From contig JAODMS010000043.1 of NCBI GenBank assembly GCA_025464925.1, positions 1 through 31,609 of the forward strand: a DNA stretch of 31,609 nucleotides, given 5' to 3'. The DNA is from Arthrobacter sp. Its GTDB lineage: Bacteria; Actinomycetota; Actinomycetes; Actinomycetales; Micrococcaceae. A program made the position numbers and the translations under genes. Positions 1 to 8,256 of this stretch are shown piece after piece. The notes below the pieces were generated by a model, which had not been told where the DNA came from, did not search any database, and worked only from the letters and a program-made list of their open reading frames with translations. Position 1 is the first letter of the stretch, and the number at the start of each line of letters is the position of its first letter.

Positions 1-520
1 TCTCCGCGCTGAAGACCACCACGCGCACGGCGGTCGCCTCCAGCATGGTCTGGAAGTCCACGCCGATTGCCTCGACGCCGAAGCTGGCATCCTGGAAGCG
101 TTCGGTGGAGAGGAAGTTGCCGTCCTCATCCTCCAGTGCGTACTTGGCCGTGGGAAGCCGCTTGCGCAGGGCCCGGAGGGCAGGTCCCGGATCGAATGTT
201 GCCTTGTGCAGGATTTCGTAGCCCTCGGAAAGGCTGGAGTCGATGCGCAGGGTCACGCCGCCGTTGCAGCAGACGGCGTAGCCGTTCTCGATGCCGATGT
301 GCTCGATGATGGGCAGCGTGGCGTTGAGTGAACGGCCCGTGGCGATCATGACCTCGTGGCCGGCGGCCACGACGGCCTGGGCGGCTTCGCGGACGATGAC
401 GGACATGTGCCCGTCATGGTCCACGAGAGTGCCGTCGACATCGAGGGCGATCATCATCTTTTCTGTGGAGTTTCGCTGGTCGTCGTTGCCAGCGACTGAG
501 GTTTCAGTCAATGTTGTCAT
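1..520 (-). CDS. HAD-superfamily (Cof/IIB-type) phosphatase, C-terminus cut by the window edge
   Basis: Reading the minus strand from ATG at 520 gives about 173 residues that run off the window start. After a short polar N-terminus, motif I appears as ALDVDGTLVDHDG (nucleophile Asp about residue 27, acid/base Asp about 29). An ATGRS motif II and a CNGG stretch follow, as in Cof-type sugar-phosphate or nucleotide phosphatases. Substrate cannot be read from sequence. An alternative start is the internal MM at codons 22-23, just before the HAD core. The bases TCTACT sit exactly six bases upstream of ATG 520, and no convincing Shine-Dalgarno is present, so a leaderless start is possible. It lies 211 bp downstream of serS on the same strand. 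The metal-binding C-terminal motif lies outside the window. Confidence 0.9.
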   Translation of the reverse strand, partial: MTTLTETSVAGNDDQRNSTEKMMIALDVDGTLVDHDGHMSVIVREAAQAVVAAGHEVMIATGRSLNATLPIIEHIGIENGYAVCCNGGVTLRIDSSLSEGYEILHKATFDPGPALRALRKRLPTAKYALEDEDGNFLSTERFQDASFGVEAIGVDFQTMLEATAVRVVVFSAE

Positions 521-588
521 CCACCAAGTAGAGCAGATACCCCCCGACGCCCGCTAGGACGCAGGCCACAGCATTCCGTGAACTTGGA

Positions 589-626
589 GTTAATATCCCC
601 AGCTTTTCCCCGCTGTGGGTATTAAC
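589..626. repeat. Imperfect inverted repeat between serS and the HAD gene
   Basis: Two 15-base arms (589-603 and 612-626) match at 13 of 15 positions around an 8-base spacer. The outer parts are AT-rich (GTTAATA/TATTAAC) and the inner parts GC-rich. One of the two mismatches would be a G-U pair in RNA. There is no T-tract on either side, so an operator or an RNA hairpin is more likely than a classic terminator. It stands out in an otherwise featureless 211-bp gap. Confidence 0.55.
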
Positions 627-708
627 CATGGGTACATCCAACGCGCATCGTGCCTGCGACGTATCCGCACGTCGGAGGGCACTTCGCGGGTCCGGGACCA
701 TCTGCGCG

Positions 709-727
709 CCGCGGGGCAGTCCCGCGG
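709..727 (-). terminator. GC hairpin just after serS
   Basis: A 7-bp perfect stem CCGCGGG/CCCGCGG with a 5-base loop begins about 4 bases after the serS stop codon. It lacks a T-tract, as many actinobacterial intrinsic terminators do. Function is inferred from position only. Confidence 0.4.
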
Positions 728-731
728 GAAG

Positions 732-2012
732 TCAGAGGACGGGAAAGACCGTCATGCCGCCGAGGTACTTCTGCAGGGCTGCGGGGATGTTGACCGAGCC
801 GTCCGCGTTCTGGTGGTGTTCCAGGATCGCCACGATCCAGCGGGTGGTGGCCAGCGTGCCGTTCAGCGTTGCCACGGTGCGGGTGCCCTTGGGTGCGCCG
901 TCCTCGTTGAGCATCCGTTCGCGGATGTTCAGGCGGCGTGCCTGGAACGTGCCGCAGTTGGACGTCGAGGTGAGCTCGCGGTAGGCGCCCTGGGTGGGGA
1001 CCCACGCCTCGCAGTCGAACTTGCGGGCGGCGGACATGCCCAGGTCGCCGGCCGCGGTATCGATCACGCGGTACGGCAGCTCGCATTTGGCCAGCATCTG
1101 CTCTTCCCAGTCCAGCAGGCGGGCGTGTTCGGCTGCAGCCTCCTCGACCGTGGTGTACACGAACATCTCCACCTTGTTGAACTGGTGGACCCGGATGATG
1201 CCTCGGGTGTCCTTGCCGTGCGATCCGGCCTCGCGGCGGTAGCAGGAGCTCTGCCCGGCGTAGCGGATCGGGCCGGCCGAGAGATCCACGATCTCGTCGG
1301 CGTGGTAGCCGGCCAGGGGAACTTCCGAGGTGCCCACCAGATAGAGGTCGTCTTCGGCGAGACGGTAGATCTCGGCGTCGTGCGCGACGTCGAAACCGGT
1401 GCCCTGCATGATCTCCGGGCGCACCAACGTGGGGGTGATCATGGGCACGAAACCGGCGTCGATGGCCTGGTCCATCGCCATATGCAGCAGCGCCATTTCC
1501 AGCCGGGCACCGACGCCGCGCAGGAAGTAGAAGCGCGAGCCGGAGACCTTGGCACCGCGCTCCATATCGATGGCACCGATCAGCTCACCGATCTCGAGAT
1601 GGTCCTTCGGCTCGAAGTCAGGGAATTCGCGGGGCGCACCGACTGTCTTCACCACGACGTAGTCGTCCTCGCCGCCGGCCGGAACGCCGTCCTCTACAAG
1701 GTTGGGAATCCCCCGGAGCAGCTCCTCCTGGGCTGCCTGGGCGACGTCCGCCTCAGCGGAGGCGGCCTTGACCGACGCGGCGAGGACCTTGACCTCCGCG
1801 AGCAGCGCCTGCTTTTCCTCCCCCTTGGCCTGCGCCACCTTTTTGCCGTAGACGTTCTGCTCGGCGCGCAGGTTCTCGAAGCGGATCAGCGCCGCGCGCC
1901 GGGCTGAGTCCGCCGCAATGATCGCGTCCACGACGGACTCGTCCGCGCCGCGGGCGCGCTGGCTGGCACGGAACTTGTCCGGATTCTCGCTGAGGTCTTT
2001 TACGTCAATCAC
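732..2012 (-). CDS. serS: Seryl-tRNA synthetase
   Basis: This 426-aa class II aminoacyl-tRNA synthetase charges tRNA-Ser (and tRNA-Sec where present) with serine in the cytoplasm. The N-terminal [14 protein letters not shown] and an Ala/Glu-rich long coiled-coil arm (about residues 30-100) are the tRNA-binding domain. The catalytic core shows the TSE serine-binding loop (228-230), motif 2 CYRREAG (257-263) with downstream RVHQF, and motif 3 from NGTLATTRW (384-392), which carries the ATP-binding Arg. Length matches the bacterial family (about 420-430). It is divergent from the lipid kinase at 2091, with only 78 bp between the two starts. A GC hairpin follows the stop. Nothing looks damaged. 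Confidence 0.98.
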   Translation of the reverse strand: MIDVKDLSENPDKFRASQRARGADESVVDAIIAADSARRAALIRFENLRAEQNVYGKKVAQAKGEEKQALLAEVKVLAASVKAASAEADVAQAAQEELLRGIPNLVEDGVPAGGEDDYVVVKTVGAPREFPDFEPKDHLEIGELIGAIDMERGAKVSGSRFYFLRGVGARLEMALLHMAMDQAIDAGFVPMITPTLVRPEIMQGTGFDVAHDAEIYRLAEDDLYLVGTSEVPLAGYHADEIVDLSAGPIRYAGQSSCYRREAGSHGKDTRGIIRVHQFNKVEMFVYTTVEEAAAEHARLLDWEEQMLAKCELPYRVIDTAAGDLGMSAARKFDCEAWVPTQGAYRELTSTSNCGTFQARRLNIRERMLNEDGAPKGTRTVATLNGTLATTRWIVAILEHHQNADGSVNIPAALQKYLGGMTVFPVL

Positions 2013-2090
2013 CAGACAAGCCTATCCAATCCGGTAACCGTTCCTCGGCCATCCGGGGACGGGGCGCCGGCGGGATACTGTTGAGGCACC

Positions 2091-3155
2091 ATGCGCGACT
2101 GGCTGCTCTTCCTCGTCATCGCTGGAGTCCTGGCGTTTGCCGTCTCCAGCTGGTGGGGAGTGCGCCGGTTGAAGGCCAAGCACACCCGAAGCGCGGTCTG
2201 GGAAGAAACGCACAGTCCCGACTCGGGACATCAGAAGGTGGCCGTGGTCATGAACCCGATCAAGGCCAAATCGGCCGAGGCCCGGGCCCTCATTGCGCAG
2301 GCGTGCCTCGACGCACGCTGGGATCCTCCCCGCTTCTTTGACACCACCGTCGAGGATCCGGGGTTCTCGCAGGCCCGGGCGGCCGTGGACCATGGGGCCG
2401 ACGTGGTTCTGGCGTGCGGCGGGGACGGCACCGTACGCGTAGTGTCCGAGGTCCTTGCCGGCACGGACATTGCCATGGGCCTGATCCCGCTCGGCACCGG
2501 CAACCTCCTGGCCCGCAACGTCCACTTGGAGGTAAATGACCTGCAAGGCAGCGTGCAGACGGCCCTTTTCGGACATCAGCGGTTTATCGATACTGCGCGC
2601 ATGAGGGTGGAGAACTCCCGGACCGGGCATTCCGCGGAACACACTTTCCTGGTCATCGCCGGCATGGGCATGGACGCCGAGGTGATCGGCGACATGAATG
2701 ACGGGCTGAAGAAGGCCGTGGGCTGGCTGGCCTACACGGAGGCCGGCGTCCGGCACCTTCCCGGGCGCCGCAAAAAAGTGTCCATCGCCCTTGATGACGA
2801 GCCCGAACAAAGCCGGAAGATCCGCAGCGTGCTGTTCGCCAACTGCGGCCTGATACCCGGCGGAATCGATTTCATCCCGCAGGCCATGATCGACGACGCC
2901 ATGCTGGACGTGGTGGTGATGAGCCCGCGCAGCGCGATCGGCTGGCTGGCGATGTATACAAAAATTGTGCTCAAGCACAAGAGGGACCTGCCGGTGATGA
3001 CCTACTACCGCTCCGGAAAGATCACCATCCGGAGCGCGGAGCCCATGCCCACCCAGGTCGACGGCGATCCCTCGGGCCTGGCCACGAAGGTCACCGTTCA
3101 GGTGTCGCCGGGCTCGCTGCTGGTCCGGGTGAAGGACGGCGCCGGCGCAGACTAG
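2091..3155 (+). CDS. Diacylglycerol kinase-family (DAGK_cat) lipid kinase
   Basis: The 354-aa protein opens with a hydrophobic segment (about residues 4-22) that should anchor it to the membrane. The DAGK catalytic domain follows: MNP (54-56), the nucleotide-binding GGDGT (110-114) and PLGTGN (133-138). A C-terminal beta-rich half contains the conserved DGDP near residue 322. Family members phosphorylate diacylglycerol or sphingoid-like lipids with ATP; the exact lipid is not predictable. GAGG five bases before the ATG may serve as Shine-Dalgarno. A GATACTGT element nine or so bases upstream suggests a very short leader. The 3' end overlaps the convergent 73-aa gene by 4 bp. Confidence 0.93.
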   Translation: MRDWLLFLVIAGVLAFAVSSWWGVRRLKAKHTRSAVWEETHSPDSGHQKVAVVMNPIKAKSAEARALIAQACLDARWDPPRFFDTTVEDPGFSQARAAVDHGADVVLACGGDGTVRVVSEVLAGTDIAMGLIPLGTGNLLARNVHLEVNDLQGSVQTALFGHQRFIDTARMRVENSRTGHSAEHTFLVIAGMGMDAEVIGDMNDGLKKAVGWLAYTEAGVRHLPGRRKKVSIALDDEPEQSRKIRSVLFANCGLIPGGIDFIPQAMIDDAMLDVVVMSPRSAIGWLAMYTKIVLKHKRDLPVMTYYRSGKITIRSAEPMPTQVDGDPSGLATKVTVQVSPGSLLVRVKDGAGAD

Positions 3156-3373
3156 GCGCTGGCTGCCTTCTTGGCATCGGCGGCCTTCTTCGCGTCGGCA
3201 GCCGCTTTGGCGGCGCGGGCTTCGGACTGCTCGCGGATCATCGCCTGCTCCTCCTCAAAGCGCAGACGGTCCGCACGGTCCGCGTCGTCACCGTCCCAGT
3301 CCTGGTTGTCGGCAGTCGGCTTGGGATTCACAATCATTCCCTGGCCGTCATTTTCCGAACTGGTGCCTGCCAT
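3152..3373 (-). CDS. Small charged hypothetical protein with Ala/Lys helix
   Basis: A 73-aa protein preceded by a strong ribosome site (GGAGG about eight bases before ATG 3373). The N-terminal half is polar and acidic (DGDDADRADR). The C-terminal 30 residues are Ala/Lys/Glu-rich with a repeated DAKKAA pattern and should form a charged helix. I recognise no domain. It is convergent with the lipid kinase, the two stop codons overlapping by 4 bp. It lies downstream of pheA on the same strand with a gap of about 94 bp. Function unknown. Confidence 0.8.
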   Translation of the reverse strand: MAGTSSENDGQGMIVNPKPTADNQDWDGDDADRADRLRFEEEQAMIREQSEARAAKAAADAKKAADAKKAASA

Positions 3374-3467
3374 GACCCGCTCCCTCCGTTAGGGGACTTC
3401 CCCAATATGGATCAGGCAAGCATACGCACAGTTCACTAGGCGTGGAAGTGCCGGGTACGGCATTTGT

Positions 3468-4448
3468 CTACGCTTTGGGCGAAGCCTCCGGCATATATTC
3501 CGGGATCACGGATACCCCTCCAAGTATCTTCGATACCCATGCATGTGCCGCCCGGAATGCCGGGTCTGAGGTGTGCGGGACCACCTCGCTCCTCTGCCCG
3601 TCAGCGCGGCTGTAGGACCCGAGAAAGCGGGTTGCCGGGCTGATCCGGTGCAGGCCGGCGAGCGCATCCGCCATCCGCGCATCGGCGGCGTGGCCATCAG
3701 CGTCGATGCTGAAAAAGTAGTGGCCCAGGTACTGGCCGGTGGGCCTGGATTCGATCCGGCTAAGATTCACGCCGCGGGTGGCGAACTGGTCCAGAATTTC
3801 CATCAGCGCCCCGGGCCGGTCCTGGGGTAGCGGCACCACCACCGTCGTCTTGTCGGCGCCGGTGCGCTCGGGCAGTTCGCCGGGGCGGCCCACGAGGACA
3901 AAGCGGGTCACTGCGTCCGGGTTGTCGCCGATGTTTTCGGCCAGCACGGCCAGCCCGGGCTGCTCCCTCGCCACGATCGGGGCGCAGATGGCGGCGTCGT
4001 AGTGCCCGTCGCCGTCCAGGAGCCCCATCGCGGCCGCGGCCGTGGAGGAAGCCGGGACATATTCAACATCAGGAATATGGGTGTCGACCCAGAGGCGGCA
4101 CTGGGCCCAGGCATGGCCGTGGGTGGAGATGCGGCGGATGTCCCCGATCGGGACGCCGGGCCTGGCCACGAGGACGAAGCTGATCGGCACGAGCGCTTCA
4201 CGCAGGATTCGCAGCTCCTGGCCCGTTGCGATGGCATCGAGGGTTGCGGTGACGCCTCCCTCGACGGAGTTTTCGATCGGCACCATGGCGGCGTCAGCCG
4301 ATCCGTCGCGTACCTTGTCCAGCGCCGTGTTCACATTCGACGACGGAATCCGGATGGCCTCGGCCGCACCCGGAACCTGCATCAGGGCCGCCTCGGTAAA
4401 GGTGCCTTCGGGACCGAGAAATGTATACGTGACGCTGGATGCGGGCAT
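3468..4448 (-). CDS. pheA: Prephenate dehydratase
   Basis: This 326-aa enzyme converts prephenate to phenylpyruvate, the committed step to phenylalanine, in the cytoplasm. The N-terminal FLGPEGTFTEAA and VPIENSVEGGV (about 57-66) belong to the two-lobed dehydratase domain, and the catalytic TRF motif is at 181-183. A regulatory ACT domain (about 200-280) carries GALMEIL and ESRP (233-236), the phenylalanine-binding signature, so feedback inhibition by Phe is expected. It is the monofunctional actinobacterial form, with no chorismate mutase domain. It starts 18 bp after the rhodanese stop, so the two are probably co-transcribed. Its own ribosome site is weak (AGAAGAG), consistent with translational coupling. 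Confidence 0.97.
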   Translation of the reverse strand: MPASSVTYTFLGPEGTFTEAALMQVPGAAEAIRIPSSNVNTALDKVRDGSADAAMVPIENSVEGGVTATLDAIATGQELRILREALVPISFVLVARPGVPIGDIRRISTHGHAWAQCRLWVDTHIPDVEYVPASSTAAAAMGLLDGDGHYDAAICAPIVAREQPGLAVLAENIGDNPDAVTRFVLVGRPGELPERTGADKTTVVVPLPQDRPGALMEILDQFATRGVNLSRIESRPTGQYLGHYFFSIDADGHAADARMADALAGLHRISPATRFLGSYSRADGQRSEVVPHTSDPAFRAAHAWVSKILGGVSVIPEYMPEASPKA

Positions 4449-4466
4449 TGGCTCTTCTTTCTTCGG

Positions 4467-4793
4467 TTACAGAACTACGGGCTTGAGTCCGTTGTCGGAC
4501 ACCAGCGGCATTCCGGTTTCAAGCCATTGGTCCATGCCGCCGGCCACATTGAGCGCAGAGTAGCCTTGGCCCACGAGCCACTGTGCGGCGCGGAACGACC
4601 GGCCGCCAGTGCGGCAGATGACATAGAGATCCTCGTCCGGATCAAGTTCGCCGATCCGGGCCGGAAGCTGGTCCAGAGGGACGTGCAACGCCCCGTCGGC
4701 GTGTCCTGCGACCCATTCATAATCCTCGCGGACATCCAGGATCCTGGCTCCCCCGGGGATGTCAGACACGGTCACGGTATCGAAGTCGCTCAT
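4467..4793 (-). CDS. Single-domain rhodanese-like sulfurtransferase
   Basis: A 108-aa protein from ATG 4793, chosen because AGGAAAGGAC lies just upstream; a longer reading from 4868 has no such support. It is one rhodanese domain. LDVREDYEWVAGHADGALHVPL is split across residues 19-40, and the active-site loop CRTGGRS (60-66) has Cys60 as the likely persulfide carrier. C-terminal NVAGGMDQW is typical. Family members transfer sulfane sulfur between thiols; the donor and acceptor are unknown here. It is the first gene of a probable operon with pheA, an association with no obvious biochemical reason. It has no signal peptide, so it is cytosolic. Confidence 0.95.
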   Translation of the reverse strand: MSDFDTVTVSDIPGGARILDVREDYEWVAGHADGALHVPLDQLPARIGELDPDEDLYVICRTGGRSFRAAQWLVGQGYSALNVAGGMDQWLETGMPLVSDNGLKPVVL

Positions 4794-4826
4794 GTTCGTC
4801 CTTTCCTGGAATCGAGGTCTGCTTCC

Positions 4827-4834
4827 AGCGTATC
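4827..4834 (-). promoter_or_regulatory. Candidate -10 element for the rhodanese-pheA operon
   Basis: On the minus strand GATACGCT lies about 34 bases upstream of the rhodanese ATG, placing a start site near 4820 and giving a leader that contains the AGGAAAGGAC ribosome site. No good -35 hexamer is visible. Confidence 0.45.
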
Positions 4835-5037
4835 GCCAGCCGCCCGGAGGCGCCGAAACAGGAGGCACGTTACGCTTCTTGGGAGCGTAGGGGAGGCTTC
4901 ATGGCAGCTGTACGGCCCGCCGTCCTGGCAAACTTCGGCGGCCGCCAGACCGGCGGTGCGGCGCGCGCATGTTCCCTGCACGATGGCCGGGCCGGACATG
5001 GTCCCACTCTGCCCAGCCGGGGACTCCAGGAATGGGC

Positions 5038-6528
5038 ATGTCCCGCGGGGGGACGCCCCAGTTCTCACCGCCGAGCGGCCGGGGCCAGGCTTCCTTGACC
5101 GACATCCACGAACTCTCGGCCGTCCAACTGCGCGGCGCCCTGCGATCCGGTGAACTCTCGGCCCGGCAGGCCACCGCCCATTTCCTGGACCGCATCGAGG
5201 CCGCCAACCCGCACCTCGGGGCGTTCGTCACCGTCACCGCGGAGCAGGCTCTAAAGGATGCGGCCGCCGCCGATGACCTCCATATACTCCACGCCGGAAA
5301 GGGCGGCGGCGGCCTGCCGCTGCTTCACGGCATGCCGGTCGCGTTCAAGGACCTGACGGATGTGGCGGGCGTTCCCACCACTTACGGCAGCGCCGCCCTT
5401 GACCACCGGCCAGCACTGGCCGACGGCGCCCTGGCCGCCGCGCTCAAGGGTGCGGGAGTCGTCTCGCTGGGCAAGACGCAGGTTCCGGAATTCGGGCTGA
5501 CGGCGTACAGCGAGAACCGGATCGCGCCGCCGTCGCGAAACCCCCATGCGCTCAGCCGCAGCTCGGGCGGATCCTCGGGTGGGAGCGCGGCTGCAGTCGC
5601 CGCAGGGCTGGTGCCCTTCGCACCCGGGAGCGACGGCGGCGGCTCGGTCCGCATTCCGGCCGCGGCGTGCGGACTTGTCGGCCTGAAACCGGGCCGGGGG
5701 GTGGTGCCCGCAGGGGAAAACTCCGGCGATCCGGCCGGGCTGGTGGTTGCCGGCCCGCTGGCACGCTCGGCGGCGGACGCGGCCCTGCTGCTCGATGCGC
5801 TCGTGCCCGGTGCGGACGGGCCGCGCACCCCAAGCTACCTCGAACTGGCAGGCCAGGAACCGCCCAGGCTGCGGATCGGTGTGAGCCTGGACAGCCCCTG
5901 GCAGGCGGTCTTCCCCTTCACCCCGGACCGCGAGGCGCTCGACGCCATGGCGGAAGGCATCAGGCGGCTGGAGGCGGCCGGACACGAAACCGCGGCAGCC
6001 CCGGTCCGCTACGACAACCGCTACCCGGGCGCGTTCACCACGGCCTGGACCGCCGCCGTCGGAAGCGCCAGCATTCCATCCCAGCGCGAGGCGCTCCTGA
6101 CCCCGCTTACGCGGACCTTCCGGCGGCGCGCCCAGCAGCGGAGCGCGGCAAAACTGAACGAGTCCCTCGCGTTCCTGCGGCAGTTCCAGCGGGACACAAG
6201 AACGCAGTTCGCCGCCTGGGACCTCATGCTGATGCCCTCCCTGGCCCAGACGCCCCGCCCGGTCGGCTGGTTCACCGGCGCTGGACACGGCGACGGCTAC
6301 TGGCCCGCCGCCGAGTGGGCGGCAGACGCCGACGACGACTACCGCCGACAGTGTGAATACGCGCCGTGGTCCTCGATGGTGAACGTGTGCGGGCTGCCGG
6401 CAATCAGCGTCCCGGTCCACTGGACCGGCGGCGCGGCGGATGCCGGGCTGCCGATGGGCATCCAGCTGATCGGGCCGATGGGATCCGAGGCGCTGCTGCT
6501 GCAGGTGGCGGCCCAGCTGGGCTGCTAG
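5038..6528 (+). CDS. Amidase signature-family hydrolase
   Basis: About 497 aa. The amidase-signature fold is clear: catalytic Lys104 in VAFKDLTD, the cis-Ser in GGSSGGSAAAVAAG (Ser180) and the nucleophile Ser203 in GSDGGGSVRIPAA. The GSDGGGS variant, rather than GSDTGGS, resembles enzymes acting on cyclic or linear amides such as 6-aminohexanoate cyclic dimer hydrolase. The substrate remains unknown, and there is no sign of the GatA partner genes gatB/gatC. Start choice: ATG 5038 has AGGA six bases upstream. TTG 5095, directly before the conserved ihELSA region, is a good alternative, and the frame is open back to ATG 4969. The next gene, 87 bp on, is a peptide transporter. Confidence 0.9.
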   Translation: MSRGGTPQFSPPSGRGQASLTDIHELSAVQLRGALRSGELSARQATAHFLDRIEAANPHLGAFVTVTAEQALKDAAAADDLHILHAGKGGGGLPLLHGMPVAFKDLTDVAGVPTTYGSAALDHRPALADGALAAALKGAGVVSLGKTQVPEFGLTAYSENRIAPPSRNPHALSRSSGGSSGGSAAAVAAGLVPFAPGSDGGGSVRIPAAACGLVGLKPGRGVVPAGENSGDPAGLVVAGPLARSAADAALLLDALVPGADGPRTPSYLELAGQEPPRLRIGVSLDSPWQAVFPFTPDREALDAMAEGIRRLEAAGHETAAAPVRYDNRYPGAFTTAWTAAVGSASIPSQREALLTPLTRTFRRRAQQRSAAKLNESLAFLRQFQRDTRTQFAAWDLMLMPSLAQTPRPVGWFTGAGHGDGYWPAAEWAADADDDYRRQCEYAPWSSMVNVCGLPAISVPVHWTGGAADAGLPMGIQLIGPMGSEALLLQVAAQLGC

Positions 6529-6553
6529 CGCACCGGGCGAACTTTTTTCGCCA

Positions 6554-6559
6554 TATACT
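6554..6559 (+). promoter_or_regulatory. Candidate -10 (TATACT) for the peptide transporter
   Basis: TATACT matches the -10 consensus at five of six positions and would give a 5' leader of about 50 bases for the gene at 6616. It follows a small GGCGAA/TTCGCC hairpin (6536-6552) that could end amidase transcription. No clear -35 is seen. Confidence 0.4.
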
Positions 6560-6615
6560 TGCCTCCGGCCTTCGAGAATGTGACAATCGCGCGTCCTGAT
6601 GTCAGCATTAAGTAA

Positions 6616-8085
6616 ATGAGCACAACTCATTTAGCCGATCCCCCCGCTACAACGCCGGGCGACACCTCGTTTTTTGGCCACCCCAAGATGCTGGCCAGCC
6701 TCTTCTCCGTAGAGATGTGGGAGCGCTTCTCCTTCTACGGAATGCAGGGGATCCTGCTCTACTACATGTACTTCACGGCAGCTGAGGGCGGCCTGGAGAT
6801 CGAGCAGGGCCTGGCCGCCGGCCTCGTCGGGGCGTACGGCGGCGGGGTCTATCTCTCCACCATCCTCGGCGCCTGGCTCGCGGACCGGCTCTTCGGTTCG
6901 GAGCGCGTGCTGTTTGGCTCCGCCATCCTGATCATGGCCGGCCACATTGCCTTGGCGCTCGTGCCCGGGATACCCGGCCTGATTGCCGGCCTCGTACTGG
7001 TGGGCGTCGGCTCCGGCGGGCTGAAAGCCAATGCCACCGCCCTGGTGGGCAGCCTCTACGGCGAGAAGGACGAACGCCGGGACGCGGGCTTTTCCATCTT
7101 TTACATGGGCATCAACGCCGGCGCGCTGATCGGCCCGCTGGTCACCGGCTGGCTGCAGTCAAATCAGGGGTTCCACTGGGGCTTCGGGGCCGCCGCCGTC
7201 GGCATGGCCGTGGGCCTGGCCATCTACGCGCTGGGCCGCAACAAGCTGCCCGAAGAGGCCCACCGGGTACCGAACCCCCTCCCGGCCTCGGAGCGCACCA
7301 AGTACGGTGTGATCTTCGCCGGCCTCGCGGCGATCATCGCCGTATTGCTGGCAACCGGCACGGTGAACGCCGAAAACCTGGCCATGACCATGGCCTATGC
7401 GGCCATCGGCGCGTCCGTGCTCTACTTCGCCCTGATCTTCAGCAGCAAGAAGGTCGACGGCATCGAGCGTCGGCGCGTGGCTGCCTTCATCCCGCTGTAC
7501 ATCGCGTCGGCCGCGTTCTGGGCGCTGTTCCAGCAGCAGTTCACGTTCATCGCCGTGTACTCCGAGGAAAAGCTCGACCGTAACCTGTTCGGCTGGGAAA
7601 TGCCGGCCGCATGGGTGCAGTCCATCAACCCGGTGTTCATCATCATCTTTGCCGGCGTCATGGCCACCCTCTGGACCCGCCTCGGCCGCAAGCAGCCCGG
7701 TTCGGCACTGAAGTTCTCGATCGGCCTCTTCGTGATGGGCCTGGCCTTCCTGGCCTTCATCCCGCTGGCCGGGGAAGGCAAGACGCCTCTGCTGGCCCTG
7801 GTGGGGATCCTGTTCCTGTTCACGCTCGCGGAACTGTTCCTCTCCCCCATCGGCCTGTCCGTCACCACCAAGCTGGCCCCCAAGGCCTTCCACACCCAGA
7901 TGGTGGCGCTGTTCTTCCTTTCCGTCTCCCTGGGCACCACCCTGGCCGGCATCCTGTCCGGCCTGTACAACCCGGACGACGAGCTGCCGTACTTCATCGG
8001 CGTCGGCGGAACCGCCATGCTGCTTGCCGTCGGCCTGGCTGCCGCCTCGCCGGCGATCAAGAAGCTGATGGGCGGCGTCCGCTAA
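6616..8085 (+). CDS. POT/PTR-family proton-dependent di/tripeptide transporter
   Basis: A 489-aa polytopic membrane protein with about 14 hydrophobic helices. Helix 1 carries the POT proton-coupling motif ExxERFxxYG (Glu33, Glu36, Arg37, Phe38, Tyr41, Gly42). The next loop, GAWLADRLFGSERV, is the major-facilitator motif A region. FYMGINAGALIGPLV and FTLAELFLSPIGLS match the PTR signature and the helix-10 serine/proline region. It should import di- and tripeptides with protons (DtpT-like). The ATG lies just after AAGTAA, with no strong Shine-Dalgarno. Its position 87 bp behind an amidase suggests scavenging of amide or peptide nitrogen, but co-transcription is not shown. A GC hairpin follows the stop. 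Confidence 0.96.
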   Translation: MSTTHLADPPATTPGDTSFFGHPKMLASLFSVEMWERFSFYGMQGILLYYMYFTAAEGGLEIEQGLAAGLVGAYGGGVYLSTILGAWLADRLFGSERVLFGSAILIMAGHIALALVPGIPGLIAGLVLVGVGSGGLKANATALVGSLYGEKDERRDAGFSIFYMGINAGALIGPLVTGWLQSNQGFHWGFGAAAVGMAVGLAIYALGRNKLPEEAHRVPNPLPASERTKYGVIFAGLAAIIAVLLATGTVNAENLAMTMAYAAIGASVLYFALIFSSKKVDGIERRRVAAFIPLYIASAAFWALFQQQFTFIAVYSEEKLDRNLFGWEMPAAWVQSINPVFIIIFAGVMATLWTRLGRKQPGSALKFSIGLFVMGLAFLAFIPLAGEGKTPLLALVGILFLFTLAELFLSPIGLSVTTKLAPKAFHTQMVALFFLSVSLGTTLAGILSGLYNPDDELPYFIGVGGTAMLLAVGLAAASPAIKKLMGGVR

Positions 8086-8101
8086 GGCGTTCGATGCAGC
8101 G

Positions 8102-8130
8102 CGGGTGGGCGGGAACTATCCGCCCACCCG
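8102..8130 (+). terminator. Hairpin terminator after the peptide transporter
   Basis: A perfect 11-bp stem CGGGTGGGCGG/CCGCCCACCCG with a 7-base loop begins 16 bases after the transporter stop codon. It has no T-tract beyond TCCC, so it is of the actinobacterial I-shaped kind if it functions. Confidence 0.6.
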
Positions 8131-8256
8131 TCCCGGCCGCAGAACCTGCTCCGAGACAGCCGCCGCCCGTTCCCAAGGATCAGATCAGCTGCGTCACAGG
8201 AAGCGGATTCCGGCCAAACCGTGCCACGCCCCGCCGTCGTCTGGCATGCTGGTGCC

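Noticed and set aside
615..1907. 430-residue open frame antisense to serS
   Set aside because: It mirrors the serS codons; serS is unmistakable, and long antisense frames are expected at this GC content.
5251..6630. 459-residue minus-strand open frame under the amidase
   Set aside because: Shadow of the amidase, whose catalytic residues are all in the plus-strand frame.
8221..8256. Upstream GTG start for phosphoglucomutase
   Set aside because: The extra 12 residues lack conservation-like character, and ATG 8257 gives the normal family length with a good leaderless context.
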